Below are positions 10,946 to 22,698 of a stretch of 64,000 bases of DNA, piece after piece. Every line of letters starts with the position of its first letter. The stretch's first letter is position 1. The notes beneath the pieces were generated by a model. The model saw nothing but the letters and a program-made list of their open reading frames with translations, was not told where the DNA came from and made no database searches. The stretch comes from Solanum dulcamara (lineage: Eukaryota > Streptophyta > Magnoliopsida > Solanales > Solanaceae), in NCBI RefSeq assembly GCF_947179165.1, contig NC_077238.1, positions 37,933,793-37,997,792 on the forward strand, in the 5' to 3' direction. The position numbers and the translations under genes are program-made.

Positions 10946-12683
10946 ATTCTAGCTCACCCATGAAAACATAAAAAAATGAAATAGTCAATGACCCAATGGA
11001 AACAAAGTATCTTGTCCTCGTAGAATAAGGACTCACAAACAATGGAAATATAAAAGATCAACTTTACTCACGAATACGAGGTGAACAAAGATCATTCGTC
11101 CCTATATTATGATACAATGTAGGCAAAAAGTATGCATTAGTAAATGGAAATAACTATGTATGTTAGAAGTATGCATGAATAATAAACATAGGATATAATC
11201 AATATGAAACATAGGATACAAGACTAGTATCTTATAACATGATTGAAACAATGAAAACATTAAAACATTAAACTTATTGGTCAATGCATAAAAACATCGT
11301 CATCATGAGAACTAATAATTTTCTTTTACCTGTATGGGATAGGATCTTAATCGATACAAGACTATGCAAGTTATTAGATTGAAACTGATGATACCCACAT
11401 CGCGATATTGGCTTTTTGAAACTTATATGGACAACGTAGTTAGCGACTAAAGGTTGATACTAGGATTCTCTTAAGTAGCTATAATAGCTACAGGATCGAA
11501 CCACATATCAAAATCCTCTTGGTGCTAAGTTATTATCCCAATGAATCTTCCATAAACACATAATCTTTAACATCATTAGGAAAGATAATAGTACATATCA
11601 ATCCAACTTTATAAAGATAGCATAAGAATAGCTCATATATTAACTTCATCATGAATGTGTGAGAAATTCCATCACAAGCCTTAATTTTTTTAACATACTT
11701 GTGAAATAATGGTCATTATTGTACTATAACTTCTTTTCTTATAGAATCATTGGAACATTATTCATAACTTTCTTTGCTTGAAACATCTTTGAACATCATT
11801 AATTAAACTTTCATTCAAATAATTTAAACATCATGATCATAATTCATAAATCATGCTTGAAACTAACATATAACATATGTCTTTAAAATTCATATTGAAA
11901 TCATGCAATTTAATATGAATTATACATAATTAGGATAAGATTATTGAAACCTATCATAAGTAAGAAAATCCAGTGCAAATCAGGAAATTAGGGCTTATAG
12001 AAGAATAAATTATAAAAGATTTTGAAAAGAAATCTTTGGAATTACATGGATGAAAGGGATCAAGGATGAATTCCCACATACCTTGACCCTTAGAAGCCCT
12101 AAATTGAAGAGAATTTAAATGTTACCTTGAAGAAATCCTGAGAATTCACTTGAGGAAGATGGAGACTTGGAGAGCATACAATGAGAGGGTTAGGATTGCT
12201 TAGGATAGTTAAAAGGTTAGAATAAACTTCCCAAAACCATCCACATTTATTAATGAAACACAGGGAAAGACAAAAATACCCCAAACTTAAAAACAAAAAA
12301 TCACCCAAAAAGGGAACCCCCTATGGTCTGTCAAACTCACCACGACTTGTGGTGGTGGTCGTGGTCATTAACTTGGAATTAGGTCTAAATGGATCACTGC
12401 CACGAGCCACAGTATAGCCCGTGGGATAGGTCATAAAGTGGAGGCTAACTAGTGTGCCCACCATGGGGGCCAGCACTACTTATGGTTCCCACTATGGCCT
12501 GTGGTTCTTCACTTGATCCTTACTCAAGATGCATGTTTACACTAGGGTAGACCACTAGGGAGATTCACGGCTCGTGGTCCGTTGCACCTCCCGTGAAGGC
12601 CACCTAGTGAAAATAAATTGAGATTTTCTAAGAAATTTATTTTGAAACTTGATTTTTGACTTTCAAACTTCTGGGGACTTACA
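10946..12683 (-). mobile_element. LTR delta (family C), lacking its 3' end
   Basis: A minus-strand LTR whose first about 230 bases (LTR 3' end) are missing. It runs from ctagctcaccc through a hairpin (11101-11123) and a palindromic cluster (12318-12605; cacgacttgtggtg, cacggctcgtggtc) to the true 5' terminus, reading ...ggggacttaca at 12683. It lies inside a gag-like sequence whose remainder is seen at 12684-12731 and, in the second duplication unit, at 26891. Confidence 0.7.
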
Positions 12684-12731
12684 CCGATTTAGGAATCCTT
12701 ACGGCTTACGAATGGTGGATCAACCAGTATG
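12684..12731 (+). other. 48-bp host remnant between two LTRs
   Basis: A short sequence between LTR delta and LTR B. The corresponding piece in the second unit is 26891-26936, which continues at 30410 into a gypsy gag with a clear zinc knuckle. This is therefore probably a scrap of that gag gene. Too short to prove alone. Confidence 0.5.
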
Positions 12732-13821
12732 TCACAACCCGAGCCTAGGGTCTAGACGTGGAATGGTGATCGTAAACTTGAAGGATCCCAACCAATCCAT
12801 CTTAGCGTACATCACATACATAAGGTAAATGAACATAGTGAAATAATAGGAAGAATCAACTCAGCATACAAGTCAGTGGAAAGTAAACTCAATCCCAATG
12901 TTCAAAATGGACTACATCAATTTTTCAATGTCTAAACATTCCTCTATACTAGACATTAATGGGGGCTTAGGAAAACCTCATAGCTTACCCAAATCATAAA
13001 AGCGAGTCAAGGTAACAACATGAAAGAAAATTTATGTCCTCGATTAACGAGTACTCACTAACTCTTTAGAACTAAACCAAGTCTTTCCACGAATATGAGG
13101 AGCATGAGTATCATATGTCCCTACATTATGAGACAATTTATGCAAGATATGTCTTAGTACACAAAAGATACTAATTATATGAGGTATGTATGAACAAGTA
13201 ATAGAACATGAGAAATATGACATAGGATGAATAACCAATTATAAGTGAACATGAATAAAACTTAAAAGTATTTGAAAGCATATGAAAACTTATGGTCAAT
13301 GCATCATAACACTTCATAATAAAACTTACATATTTGCCTATGAGTTTTGTGGGATAATACCTTTAACTACATCTATGACCATGTGAGATATAACTTGAAA
13401 TCTGATGTAACTCCCATATCAAGACGAGAGAGGCTACTTGTCAAGGTAGACTCGGTGAGAAAACAACTTTAACATTAAGAGCTATATGTGAATCCACTAG
13501 CTAAGTCATAAAGTCAACCTATGGTGGCGACGTAGTTTGGAAGTTTAGTCTACTACTAGGATTCCCTTGGGTAACTAACTATGTTACTGGACAGAAATCC
13601 ACCTACAAGTCCTCTCGGTCCTTAGTTAATATCTCAATGTAATTCACTAAAAAAATAGAAGCATCATCATTAACTTAATCATGAAAATAATCATTAGAGT
13701 AGCTCATTAACTTGGTGATTCATAAGAATACATAAACCTTGGTGAGAATTATCCTTATCACCATCTTAAATCATAATTTGTGTGAGAATTATTCTTATCA
13801 CACCATAATAACTTTCTTAGA
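12732..13821 (-). mobile_element. Partial LTR B, copy 1
   Basis: Starts TGTCACAACCCGAGCC and aligns with the start of solo LTR B at 26937, at the equivalent insertion site. It contains the hairpin at 13120-13142 and stops at 13821, where the tandem duplication joins back to gamma sequence. It retains a segment (about 13295-13660) that the copy at 26937 has lost. Confidence 0.75.
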
Positions 13822-15716
13822 TATCAATCAATCTTGATAAAATAGCATAATAATAGCTCATTTAGCATCATCATAGTAAAATTATAGGACTCACTCATCT
13901 ATCATATGACTCATTTAATATGGGTGTAGGGCTTCCATTATCATATATCTTAGATCATAAAACATCTTTAAGGTCTAACTTTCTCTATCATTAACTTTCT
14001 TGATACATCATAGAATAATCATTCATAAACTTATTTGCATAAAACAATTTTAAACTCATTCATAACGCTTTCTATAAAATTAACTTGAAAATCACGATGT
14101 TATCTCATAAATCATACTTGAAATTAGGATATAGCACGGGTAATGAAAATTCAACTTGAAATCATGTAATATGATGTGAATTACGTATAATTAGGCTAAT
14201 AGCATTGAAAATATCATAATTGAGAAGACCCAATGAATTTCATGAAATTATGGCTTTTAATTGAAGAAATCATAAAAGAAGTTGTGAAGAATTCTTTGGG
14301 ATTCCATGGGTGGAACGTACCCATAGATAAAGTCCCACAAACCTTTACCTTTATGAAACTTAAATTGAAGAGAATAAAATCTTGACATTGAAGAAATCCT
14401 TTGAATTGCTTGAGGGAGAACAAGACTCTTGAGAGAAAACTTGGGAGAGAAGGTTTTGTGGTTTTTGGAATTATGGAGATAATGAGAGGGTTAGGGGAAT
14501 TTAAGGTAGTTAATAGGCAAGAATCTAGCCTAAAAAATAGTCTACATTCTCTAATGAAATTGGGGAAAAGACCAAAATAATCTTAACTTAAAACTGGAAA
14601 AGTGATTGGATGGGGAGCCACCACAGTCTGTGAATCTCACCACAAACTATTGGGGTAATCATGGTCCTTTTCTTGAACTCCGGGAAAACAAAATTTACAG
14701 GACTCCCATCAAGGAGTCCATGACATTCTGTGAAGGTCACCACGACCCGTGGTGGGGGTCGAGGTAAGGAATCTGATAAGGGGGCCTGCAGAGGTGCACC
14801 AAGGAACCCACCACAGTAAATGAAGGGCAATATGACTCATGGCGGTTAGGAAACGATATCCTCATCTCCTAGCTCACCCATGATAACATTAAAAAAATAA
14901 ATAGTCAATGAGCCAATGAAAATAAAGTATTTTGCCCTCGAAGCATAAGGACTTAAAAATAATAGAAATATACAAGCTCAACTTTAATCATGAATAGGAG
15001 GTGCACAAAGATCATCCATCCCAACATTATGATAGATTGTAGGGAAGAAGTATGCGTTAGTACTTGAAATGCACTAAGTATGTGATAAATATGCATGAAC
15101 TATAAACCTAAGACATAATTAATATGAAACATGGGATGAAAGACCAATATCTTAAAACATGATTGAAACAATGAAAACATTAAAACATTAAACTCATTAG
15201 TTAATGCATAAAAAAATTATCATGAAAAAAACTAATAACTTTCTTTAATTGGTGAGGGATAGGATTATAACCGACACTTAATACCATACGAGTTATTATA
15301 TGGAATCTGGTGATCCCCATGTCGCCATATTGACATATTTAAACCTACACTGGCAACTTAATTAGGGACTAAAGGTTGATACTAGGATTCTGTTGGGTAG
15401 GTACAATGGCTACCGGACCGATCCACATCTTAAAATCCCCTCTTTGCTAAGTCATTATCCAAACTAACCTTTATTAAAAATATAATCATTAACATCATTA
15501 AGAAATATAATAGTAAATACCAATCCATCTTTATAAACAAAAAATAAGAATAGCTCATCTATTAACTTCATCATTATTGGGTGAGAAATTCCATCACAAC
15601 CTTTAACTTCTTTAACATGCTTATGCAAGAATGGTCCTTATTGCACTATAAGTTCTTTTCTTATACAATCATTGAAACATCATTCATAACGTTCTTTGAT
15701 TTATCCATCTTTGAAG
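13822..15716 (-). mobile_element. LTR gamma and delta, second copies (left part)
   Basis: 13822 to about 14862 aligns with gamma (9899-10945), including the palindromic cluster at 14620-14840 (cacgacccgtggtg). From about 14863 it aligns with delta, including a decayed hairpin at 15021-15043. The delta copy is interrupted by element 1 at 15717 and resumes at 24688. No coding sequence. Confidence 0.75.
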
Positions 15717-17690
15717 TTTAACACCCGTCAAAATACTCACAAATGCCTTAAAAAATGCTTTGGAAATAGGTCGCTCATGTAATACGTTATCCTTAATCTT
15801 TTTGGAAAATCCGAATTCGAAATATCGATCAGGGGTCAAAACCTGTGAGAAAATGGTCTCGATGGATTTATAGGACCCGTATATCGAAAGATAGGTTTTT
15901 AAAGAAATTCACAAAAAATAGGATCTGCGACATGTCTGCAACACAGACCTAAGATTTTCTAGCCGAGTTGAGTTTTTTTAAGGGCATTTTAGACCTTTCT
16001 CAAATTATTAGTCAATTAACCTAGATGTTTTTAGGGTCTAATCTGACTCTATAAATTAACCTAAACCCCTAATTCTATTCATTCTTCTACAATTCATCTA
16101 TCAAATATTTCTCTCTCTACAAAAAAGGCTCGCAAGGGTTTACATTGAAGAATTCAAGTAATCTACTCAATTTCTCCATCAAACTCTCAATATCTTCCTA
16201 TTATTTGGTGTTCTCACTTAAGGTATGTGGGTACTAATTCATGGATCCTTTCATCCATGAAGCCCAATCAATTTCTCAAGGTTTTCTATTAAACTAAAGT
16301 ATAGTATTTTATAGGTTTTATGATCTCTATTCCTATTGCATTAATTATGATTTAAAGTATGATCATGAGTCTATTTTGATATAAATTGATGGTTATTGCC
16401 TAGAATTGAAGATTTTTCCATGAATTCTCCAATTTTGATCTCTAGGGTTCATGATGTAAATTATGAGTATTTTGAATTATACTTCCAAATGATATTATCT
16501 ATATGAATTATGTATGGGCTGATATAAAGTTTATGATCATGCATGTTTTCAAGTGAATTACATGATTTTCAAAGTCAATTGATTATGCAATTGAGTTTTT
16601 CTTCAAGTTCAAGGTATGAATTTCATGCAAGTTATGAAGTAAGGTGACTTAGGGCCCTATGTGGTGACCTAAGGCCTAACGATATGAATTATGCAAATAT
16701 GATTATAATGATGAAAAGACAATTCTCACATTATAAGTGTGTTATAAAAATGAGCTACTCTATGATTTCAAAACTATGATCATGATTATGATATATGAAA
16801 TTATGATTTTATGTTCTGTATGTATTTTATGGGATTTGACTTAGCACTGAGTGGACATGAGGTGGGGGCTACCAAAAGACTTAGTAGCAACCTTATTTCC
16901 CATAAATTACATGCCACCGTAGGTTGCCTTTATGGCCTAGCTAGTGGATCCACAAATAGCACATGTCCATGATCAGGAGTCTACCTTTGCAAAGTAGCTG
17001 TCTCCTTCTCGATGTGTGTATCACCGAATTCCATGTTATAGCTCGCATGGTCTTATTGCTGGTTATGGTTCCTATTCCACATATGTATGATCTCTTAAGT
17101 ATGTTATGATTTTGAATTAATGGTTTTAAATGCTTTGGTCAATATGATTTTCTTATAAATTTACTTATTCCATCTTATCATGTGTTTTACTTGATCTTTG
17201 CATTCCATGATTTACGTTGCATATCACACCCTCATACTTAGTATATTCCAATGTAATAATGCATACTTTTTCCTACATTGTCTCATAATATAGGGGTTGA
17301 GGTTGAAGATCCTAACCGTCTACGTAACTAGTAGGCATTCTCTATTCGGTTGTGTTGTGGTAAATCCTCATTGACCAGGGACTAGTTTTAAGCTTCTTAC
17401 TATTTTCTTTTCAAAATACTTTAGTTTACATTGTATATTGGGGTTGAGCTAGGGACATTTCTTAGACACCCGCCCGTACTCATGTTTAGAGGCATCTAGT
17501 TGGACATATGTTCGCATCTATGTTGTCATAAGACATTTTCAGATTTTTATTCATTTTTATACTCTCTTATGATGTTTCCTCTTTTATATTTTACCTTATG
17601 TATGCTTATGATATGTACAAGAGGCTTGGTTAGAGCCCTTTGGGGTTTTGATCTCCGTGTTATGACTAGGCCCTAGGTAGGGTCATGACA
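15717..17690 (+). mobile_element. 5' LTR of element 1
   Basis: Runs from TTTAACACCC to GGGTCATGACA. The U3 contains the palindromic phrase cluster near 15926-15957 (tctgcgacatgtctgc), a TATAAATT box at 16050-16057, and the conserved hairpin at 17272-17294. It aligns end to end with 22699-24687. Confidence 0.92.
16050..16057 (+). promoter_or_regulatory. Putative TATA box, LTR family A
   Basis: TATAAATT in the context gactctataaattaacc. The same box is kept in the partner LTR (23036-23043) and in both LTRs of element 3 (near 35308 and 48348). It lies about 335 nt into the LTR, so U3 is short and most of the LTR would be transcribed. Function inferred from position and conservation. Confidence 0.6.
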
Positions 17691-17910
17691 AACTTAGTAT
17701 CAGACTATAAGGTTTTTCAAGTGTCCTAGGGTATCCAACATGCCGGGTCAAGTATAGTCTTAATCATGGGTGTGAAGCATACCACACGTATGAGTAGGAG
17801 GCTATGAGGAATTTAGAAATTCTCACTTCTTTCATTATCCATGTCGTGCTATAGAGTTTATGTTAAGACTCATTTTCCCTAATGGTCCTTCTTTGTAATT
17901 TTTTAGAAAG
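17691..17910 (+). other. Primer site and leader of element 1
   Basis: TAGTATCAGAC at 17695-17705 is a mutated initiator-Met primer site (usual TGGTATCAGAGC). The leader that follows contains gtgtgaagcataccacac and is recognisably shared with elements 2, 3 and beta. It ends with attttttagaaag just before the gag ATG. Confidence 0.7.
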
Positions 17911-19014
17911 ATGGCTCCAAGAAGACCACCATTTCCAAGGGGAAATAATGTTAATGATGCACAATCTCCCCCGGCTCCTCAAGACAATGGTTCTCTACTG
18001 GACCAAGTGAATAATGTAGAGTTTCGAACTGCTATTACTATGCTAGCCTGAGTGGTGACCAACCAAGGTGTTGTGGCTCCTCCTAGTGTTCCTACTCCAT
18101 CCTCAAGAGTAAGGGACTTTGCACGATTGAATCCTACAGAGTTTTATAGCTCAAAAGTCAATGAGAATCCTCAAGAGTTCATTGATGAGGTCTACAAGAT
18201 ATTGAGTATTATGGGGGTGACTTCAAAAGAAAAAACGGAGTTGACAGCTTAATAACTCAAGGGTGTTGCTCAAATATGGTACACTCAATGGACGTTGGAG
18301 AGGGTGGATGAAGGTCCTATCGAATGGGAAGCTTTCAAACTTTCTTTCCTTGATCACTTTTTCCCTGTTGAGTTAAGGGTGGCTAAAGTGTTAGAGTTCA
18401 TAAATCTTTGACAAGGCAATATGGGGATGAGGGACTATGCCCTCAAGTTTACAAAGCTATCCAAGTATGCTCCTTCAATGGTTGTAGATCCACGTGCCCA
18501 AATAAGTAAATTCATATCAGGGGTTTCTGACTTGGTTTCTAAGGAATGTCCCACCACTATGCTTGTTAAGGAGATGGACATATCTCGGCTCATGACTTTT
18601 ATCGAACAAATTAAAGTAGAAAAGCTCAAGGAAATGAGGATGAGAGATTCTAAGAGGGACTAGTATGAAGGTGGGTTCTCCATTGCTAGGGCCATTGGTA
18701 GCAGTGGATGCTCTCATTAAGGCCAAAGCTTGAGGAAAAAGTTTTCTAAGGATAGGGTTCCATACCCTAAAGCTCAAGAAGAAGAAGGTGTAAAAGCTAG
18801 TAACCCTTTTTTTCTAAGATGTGCAAAGTGTGGAAGGAATCATGAAGGAAAGTGCTTGATTGGAATGGGTGCTTGCTATGGATGTCGCAACATGGGCCAT
18901 AAGCTATACGAGTGCCCTCTTATTTCCAACAAGGGTGGAGATGGTCGTCCTATAGGAGGCCGAGTGAAACAAGGCACCCAAGCTCAATCAAAGGGTGTCC
19001 AATGCAACAACTGA
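17911..19014 (+). pseudogene. gag: gag pseudogene of element 1
   Basis: Structural (capsid/nucleocapsid) protein relic. The start is ATG at 17911 (MAPRRPPF), matching the gag starts of element 3 (37230) and element 2 (63120, minus strand). The N-terminal third reads through to a TGA at 18049-18051, and further stops follow near 18250 and 18410. The capsid region is recognisable at 18421-18660 (DYALKFTKLSKYA, KFISGVSDL, MDISRLM). Two zinc knuckles are encoded: C-x2-C-x3-H-x3-C at 18820-18855 and a canonical C-x2-C-x4-H-x4-C at 18874-18915. Relative to these motifs the length is normal for the family, so decay is by point mutation and small frameshifts. Confidence 0.9.
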
Positions 19015-19071
19015 TTCTATTCTCTTAATGCTAGGCAAGGGGTTGATGAGGCTCCCGATGTGGTCACGGCT

Positions 19072-19570
19072 ATGTTATGAGTCTTTAAATTCGATGTTTA
19101 TGCATTGCTTGATCCGAGTGTCAACTTGTCTTTTCTTACTCACATTGCTATGATATTTGATGTGTGCCCCAAAGTGTTAATAGAACCTTTCTCGGTTTAT
19201 ACTCTTATTGGTAGTTCGGTATTAGCCAGAGAGCTTATAGTAATTATCCCATATGGGTCTTGCACAAAGTTATTCCATGTAACCTTGTTAAATTTGATAT
19301 GACTGATTTTGACATTATTCTTGGTATGGATTGGTTACATATTTCTTATGCGTCTATATGTTGTAGAAATCATATGGTTAAGTTTCACTTCCTTAATGAG
19401 CCTATTTCTTAATGGAAGGGTGATGATTCAGTGGTTAAGGATCGATTTATCTCATTTATTAAGTCCCAAAAAATAATTTCCAAAGGGTGCATTTATCATA
19501 TGGTGCGAGTTAGGGATATTGATTCCAAAACTCCTACTCTTTAGTTGGTCCCTATGAGTTCTTCAATGTA
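19072..19570 (+). pseudogene. Protease and linker relic of element 1
   Basis: Retropepsin-type aspartic protease relic. FDVYALLDP at 19087-19113 corresponds to the catalytic D-S/T-G loop of the family, but the following residues are S-V-N, so the loop is altered. Downstream, GSSVLARELIVI and a shifted frame encoding a GMDWLHIS-like motif (about 19324) mark the protease C-terminus and the linker before RT. At least three frameshifts or stops occur. Confidence 0.75.
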
Positions 19571-20895
19571 TTTCCCGATGATTTGCCCAGTATTCCTCCC
19601 AAAAGAGATATTGACTTTGGCATAGATCTCCTTCTCGATGCCCAATCTATCTTTATTCCTCCTTACCGTATGGCTCCAGCAGAACTTAAGGAGTTGAAAG
19701 AACAATTGAAGGATTTGTCGGATAAGAGTTTTATAAGACCAAGTATTTTACCATGGGGTGCTCCCGTGTTATTTGTTAGGAAGAAAGATAGGTCACTCTG
19801 AATGTGTATAGACTATCGGTAATTGAATAAGTCACCATAAAGAATAAATATCCAATCCCAATGATAGATTAATTGTTTGATTAATTACAAGGAGCAAGCT
19901 ACTTTTCTAAAATTGACCTCCGTTCTAGTTATCATCAATTAAGGGTGAGAGAGTGTCATATTCCCAAGATGGCTTTTTGAATAAGGTATGGTCATTTTGA
20001 ATTTGTAGTAATATTGTTTGGGTTGACAAATGCTCCCGCAATATTCATGGATTTTATGAATCATGTTTTTAAGCCATATTTGGATATGTTTGTAGTGGTA
20101 TTTATTGATAATATCTTGATTTTTCTTAAAATGAGGAAGATCATATGGTTCACTTGAGGATTGTGTTGCAAACATTTAAAGAAATTATTCGCTAAATTTA
20201 GTAAGTGAGAATTTTGGCAAAGAGAGGTTGTATTTCTTGTCCATGTGATGTCCGATGATGAGATTAAAGTAGATACAAAGAAAATGTAAGCAGTTAAGAA
20301 TTGGCCTAGACCATTATATCCTTGGGGCATTTGAAGCTTTTTAGGCTTAACTAGATACTACAGAAGGTTTGTTGAAGGGTTCTCATCTATTGCTCCTCCT
20401 TTAACTAAGTTGACACAAAAGAAGGAAAAATTCCAATGGTCGGAAGAATGTGAGAAAAGTTTCCAAATATTGAAAAATCATCTTACGTCAGCTCCTATTT
20501 TGATATTGCCTAAAGGTTCAGATGGGTTTGTTGTTTATTGTGATGCTTCGCGTGTAGGTTTGGGTTGTGTCTTGATGCAACATGATAAGTTCATATCCTA
20601 TGCCTCTAGGCAACTTAAAGTACATGAAAGAAACTATCCAACCCATTATCTTGAACTTACGGCGATTGTGTTTGCATTGAAAATTTAGTGCCATTATATT
20701 TATGGGGTGCATATTGATGTCTTTACCGACCAAAGATGCTTGAAATATGTGTTTAGTCAAAAAGATGTGAACCTTAGGCAAAGGAGGTAGTTGAACTCCT
20801 AAAAGACTATGACATGAGCGTATTCTACCATCCGAGTAAGGTAAATATTATAGCAGATGCTCTTAGTCGATTGTCTATGGGTAGTGTTTCACATA
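19571..20895 (+). pseudogene. Reverse transcriptase-RNase H relic of element 1
   Basis: RT begins near 19583 with [10 protein letters not shown] and proceeds through [24 protein letters not shown] (19748-19791), IDYR, a [10 protein letters not shown] motif (19912-19941) and FGLTNAPA (about 20018). The catalytic box reads VFIDNILIF: the second Asp of the usual D-D pair is Asn (codon 20110-20112), so the polymerase would be inactive even without the frameshifts. RNase H follows at 20500-20895 ([35 protein letters not shown], then ADALSRLS). The order and spacing match Ty3/gypsy rather than copia. Confidence 0.9.
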
Positions 20896-22445
20896 CTGAG
20901 GAAGGTAAAAGGGAATTGGTCAAAGAGGTCCATAGATTGGCATGTTTAGGTGTGCGTTTAGTTGATTCCAATGACGCAGGCATTCTCATACATAATGGTT
21001 CAGAATCATGTTTTGCGGCAGACGTCAAGGCCAAACAAGAAAATGATCCAATTTTGGTCGAATTGAAGAAGTTGATTGCCGAAAAATCCATTAAGGATTT
21101 CTTCCTAGGTGAAGATGGGGTACTACATTATCAAGGTCGGTTGTGTGTTCCAAATATTGATGGAATAATAGAGATGATATTGAATGAGGCCCATAGTTCT
21201 CGTTATTCAATTCATCCGGGATCCACTAAGATGTATCGTGACTTGAGGGAATTGGTGGAATGTAATGAAGAAGGACATAAAGGAGTTCGTGGCTAAGTGT
21301 CTTAATTGCCAACAAGTGAAAGTTGAACATCAAAGGCCGGGAGGTCTAGCTCAAGAAATCGAAATTACTACATGGAAGTGGGAAGATTTGAATATGGACT
21401 TTATCACGTGTTTGCCTCATACTAGAAGACAACATGATTCTAATTGGGTCATTGTGGACCGAATGACCAAATTAGCATATTTGCTATGGTCAAAACTTCC
21501 TATGGTGCCGAAGATTATGCTAAGTTGTACATTCGTGAACTTGTGAAACTTCATGATGTTCCTTTGTCAATTATATCGGATAGAGGTACTTAATTTAGTT
21601 CACATTTTTGGAAGTCATTTCAGAAAGGTCTTGGCATGAAAGTCAAGCTAAGTACCACTTTTCATCCTCAAACCGATGGATAGACCGAGAGAACAATTCA
21701 AACCTTGGAGGATATGTTAAGGAAATGTGTGATTGACCTTAGAGAAAGTTGGTATGACCATTTTCCATTGATTGAGTTCGCCTACAATAATAGTTATTAC
21801 TCTAGCATCCAAATGACTCATTTTGAAACCTTGTACGAGAGAAGATGTAGGTCTTTGGTGGGGTGGTTTGAAATTGGTGAGATGGCATTGATTGGTCCAT
21901 ATTTGGTAATTGATGCAATAGATAAAGTAATGCTCATAAGAAAAATATTAAAAATGTCTCAAAGTTGTCAAAAGTTATATTCGGACACTAGGAGGAGAGA
22001 GCTTGAATTTAATGTGGATGGTATGGTGTATTTGAAGATTTCACCTATAAAAGGGGTAATGTATTTTGGTAATAAAGGGAAGTTGAGCCCTAGATATATA
22101 GGACCTTATAGGATATCGAAGCGCATTAGCAAGGTAGCATATGAGTTAGACTTGCCATTTGAGTTGGCTTTGGTTCATCCGGTATTTCATTTGTCGATGT
22201 TGAGAAAGTTTGTGGGTGATCCAAATTCTATTGTGCCAAGGGATAACATGAGTATTCAAGATAATTTAACTTATGAGGAGGTCCCAATTGAGATTTTAGA
22301 CCAGCAAGTGAAGAGGCTGAGAAATAAAGATATTACATCTATCAAAGTGTTATGGAGAAATCAACAAGTAGAGAGTGCTACGTGGGAAACAAAATCAGAT
22401 ATGATAAAGAGATATCCTTATCTCTTTCCTTTCACTCAAGCCTAA
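20896..22445 (+). pseudogene. Integrase relic with chromodomain-type tail, element 1
   Basis: The zinc-binding part spans about 21186-21312: H residues in EAHSSRYSIHPG and the C-L-N-C pair, with a frameshift between them near 21262. The core has the first Asp in LNMDFIT (about 21390), the second in IISDRG (about 21571) and a TLEDML segment holding the final Glu region (21703-21720). The last 246 codons (21705-22445) are open and contain GPYRI, VHPVFHLSMLRKFVG and a tail reading LDQQVKRLRNKDITSIKVLW then TWE and YPYLF. This is typical of the chromodomain-like C-terminus of Tekay/Del chromoviruses, which target heterochromatin. This tail is the longest open frame in the window. Confidence 0.9.
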
Positions 22446-22683
22446 AGGTACTAAGTTGAACATGATCAAATCGATTAAACTTCTACGCTTCAGTTCCATA
22501 TGTCATTTATATGCATGCATGATTCATGAAAATGATTTCTCTCAAGGACAATGTCTTATGTTAAATATGAAGTTTACATGTTATATGTAATTTTCAAAGT
22601 ATCCTCATGTCCATGTTGGGCTTCTAAATCATTTTTTCATGTCTTTCCTATATTAGTTGAATCTCATTCGGGAATGAATATTC

Positions 22684-22698
22684 CCAAGGGGGAGATAT
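22684..22698 (+). other. Polypurine tract of element 1
   Basis: CAAGGGGGAGATAT directly abuts the TGTAACACCCC start of the 3' LTR. This is the expected site for plus-strand priming. The same phrase, with changes, precedes the 3' LTRs of element 3 (47947-47960) and, on the minus strand, element 2 (32937-32951). Confidence 0.85.

Larger units (their letters stand above)
9899..13821. repeat. Segmental tandem duplication, unit 1 (3923 bp)
   Basis: This segment (part of LTR gamma, LTR delta, a 48-bp gag-like piece, and the first part of LTR B) recurs in the same order from 13822. The two units share the unusual gamma-delta junction and the same B insertion site, so they are copies of one composite rather than independent insertions. 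The join is sharp: B sequence ends with ttaga at 13821 and gamma sequence resumes with tatcaatc at 13822. By eye the units differ at roughly one base in six or seven. Confidence 0.85.

Noticed and set aside
10740..10952. Glycine-rich 70-codon frame (GGDHGEEFDGGSAG)
   Set aside because: It is a translation of the GGTGG-rich palindrome cluster of LTR gamma; the equivalent positions in the other unit (14588-14830) are open on the other strand.
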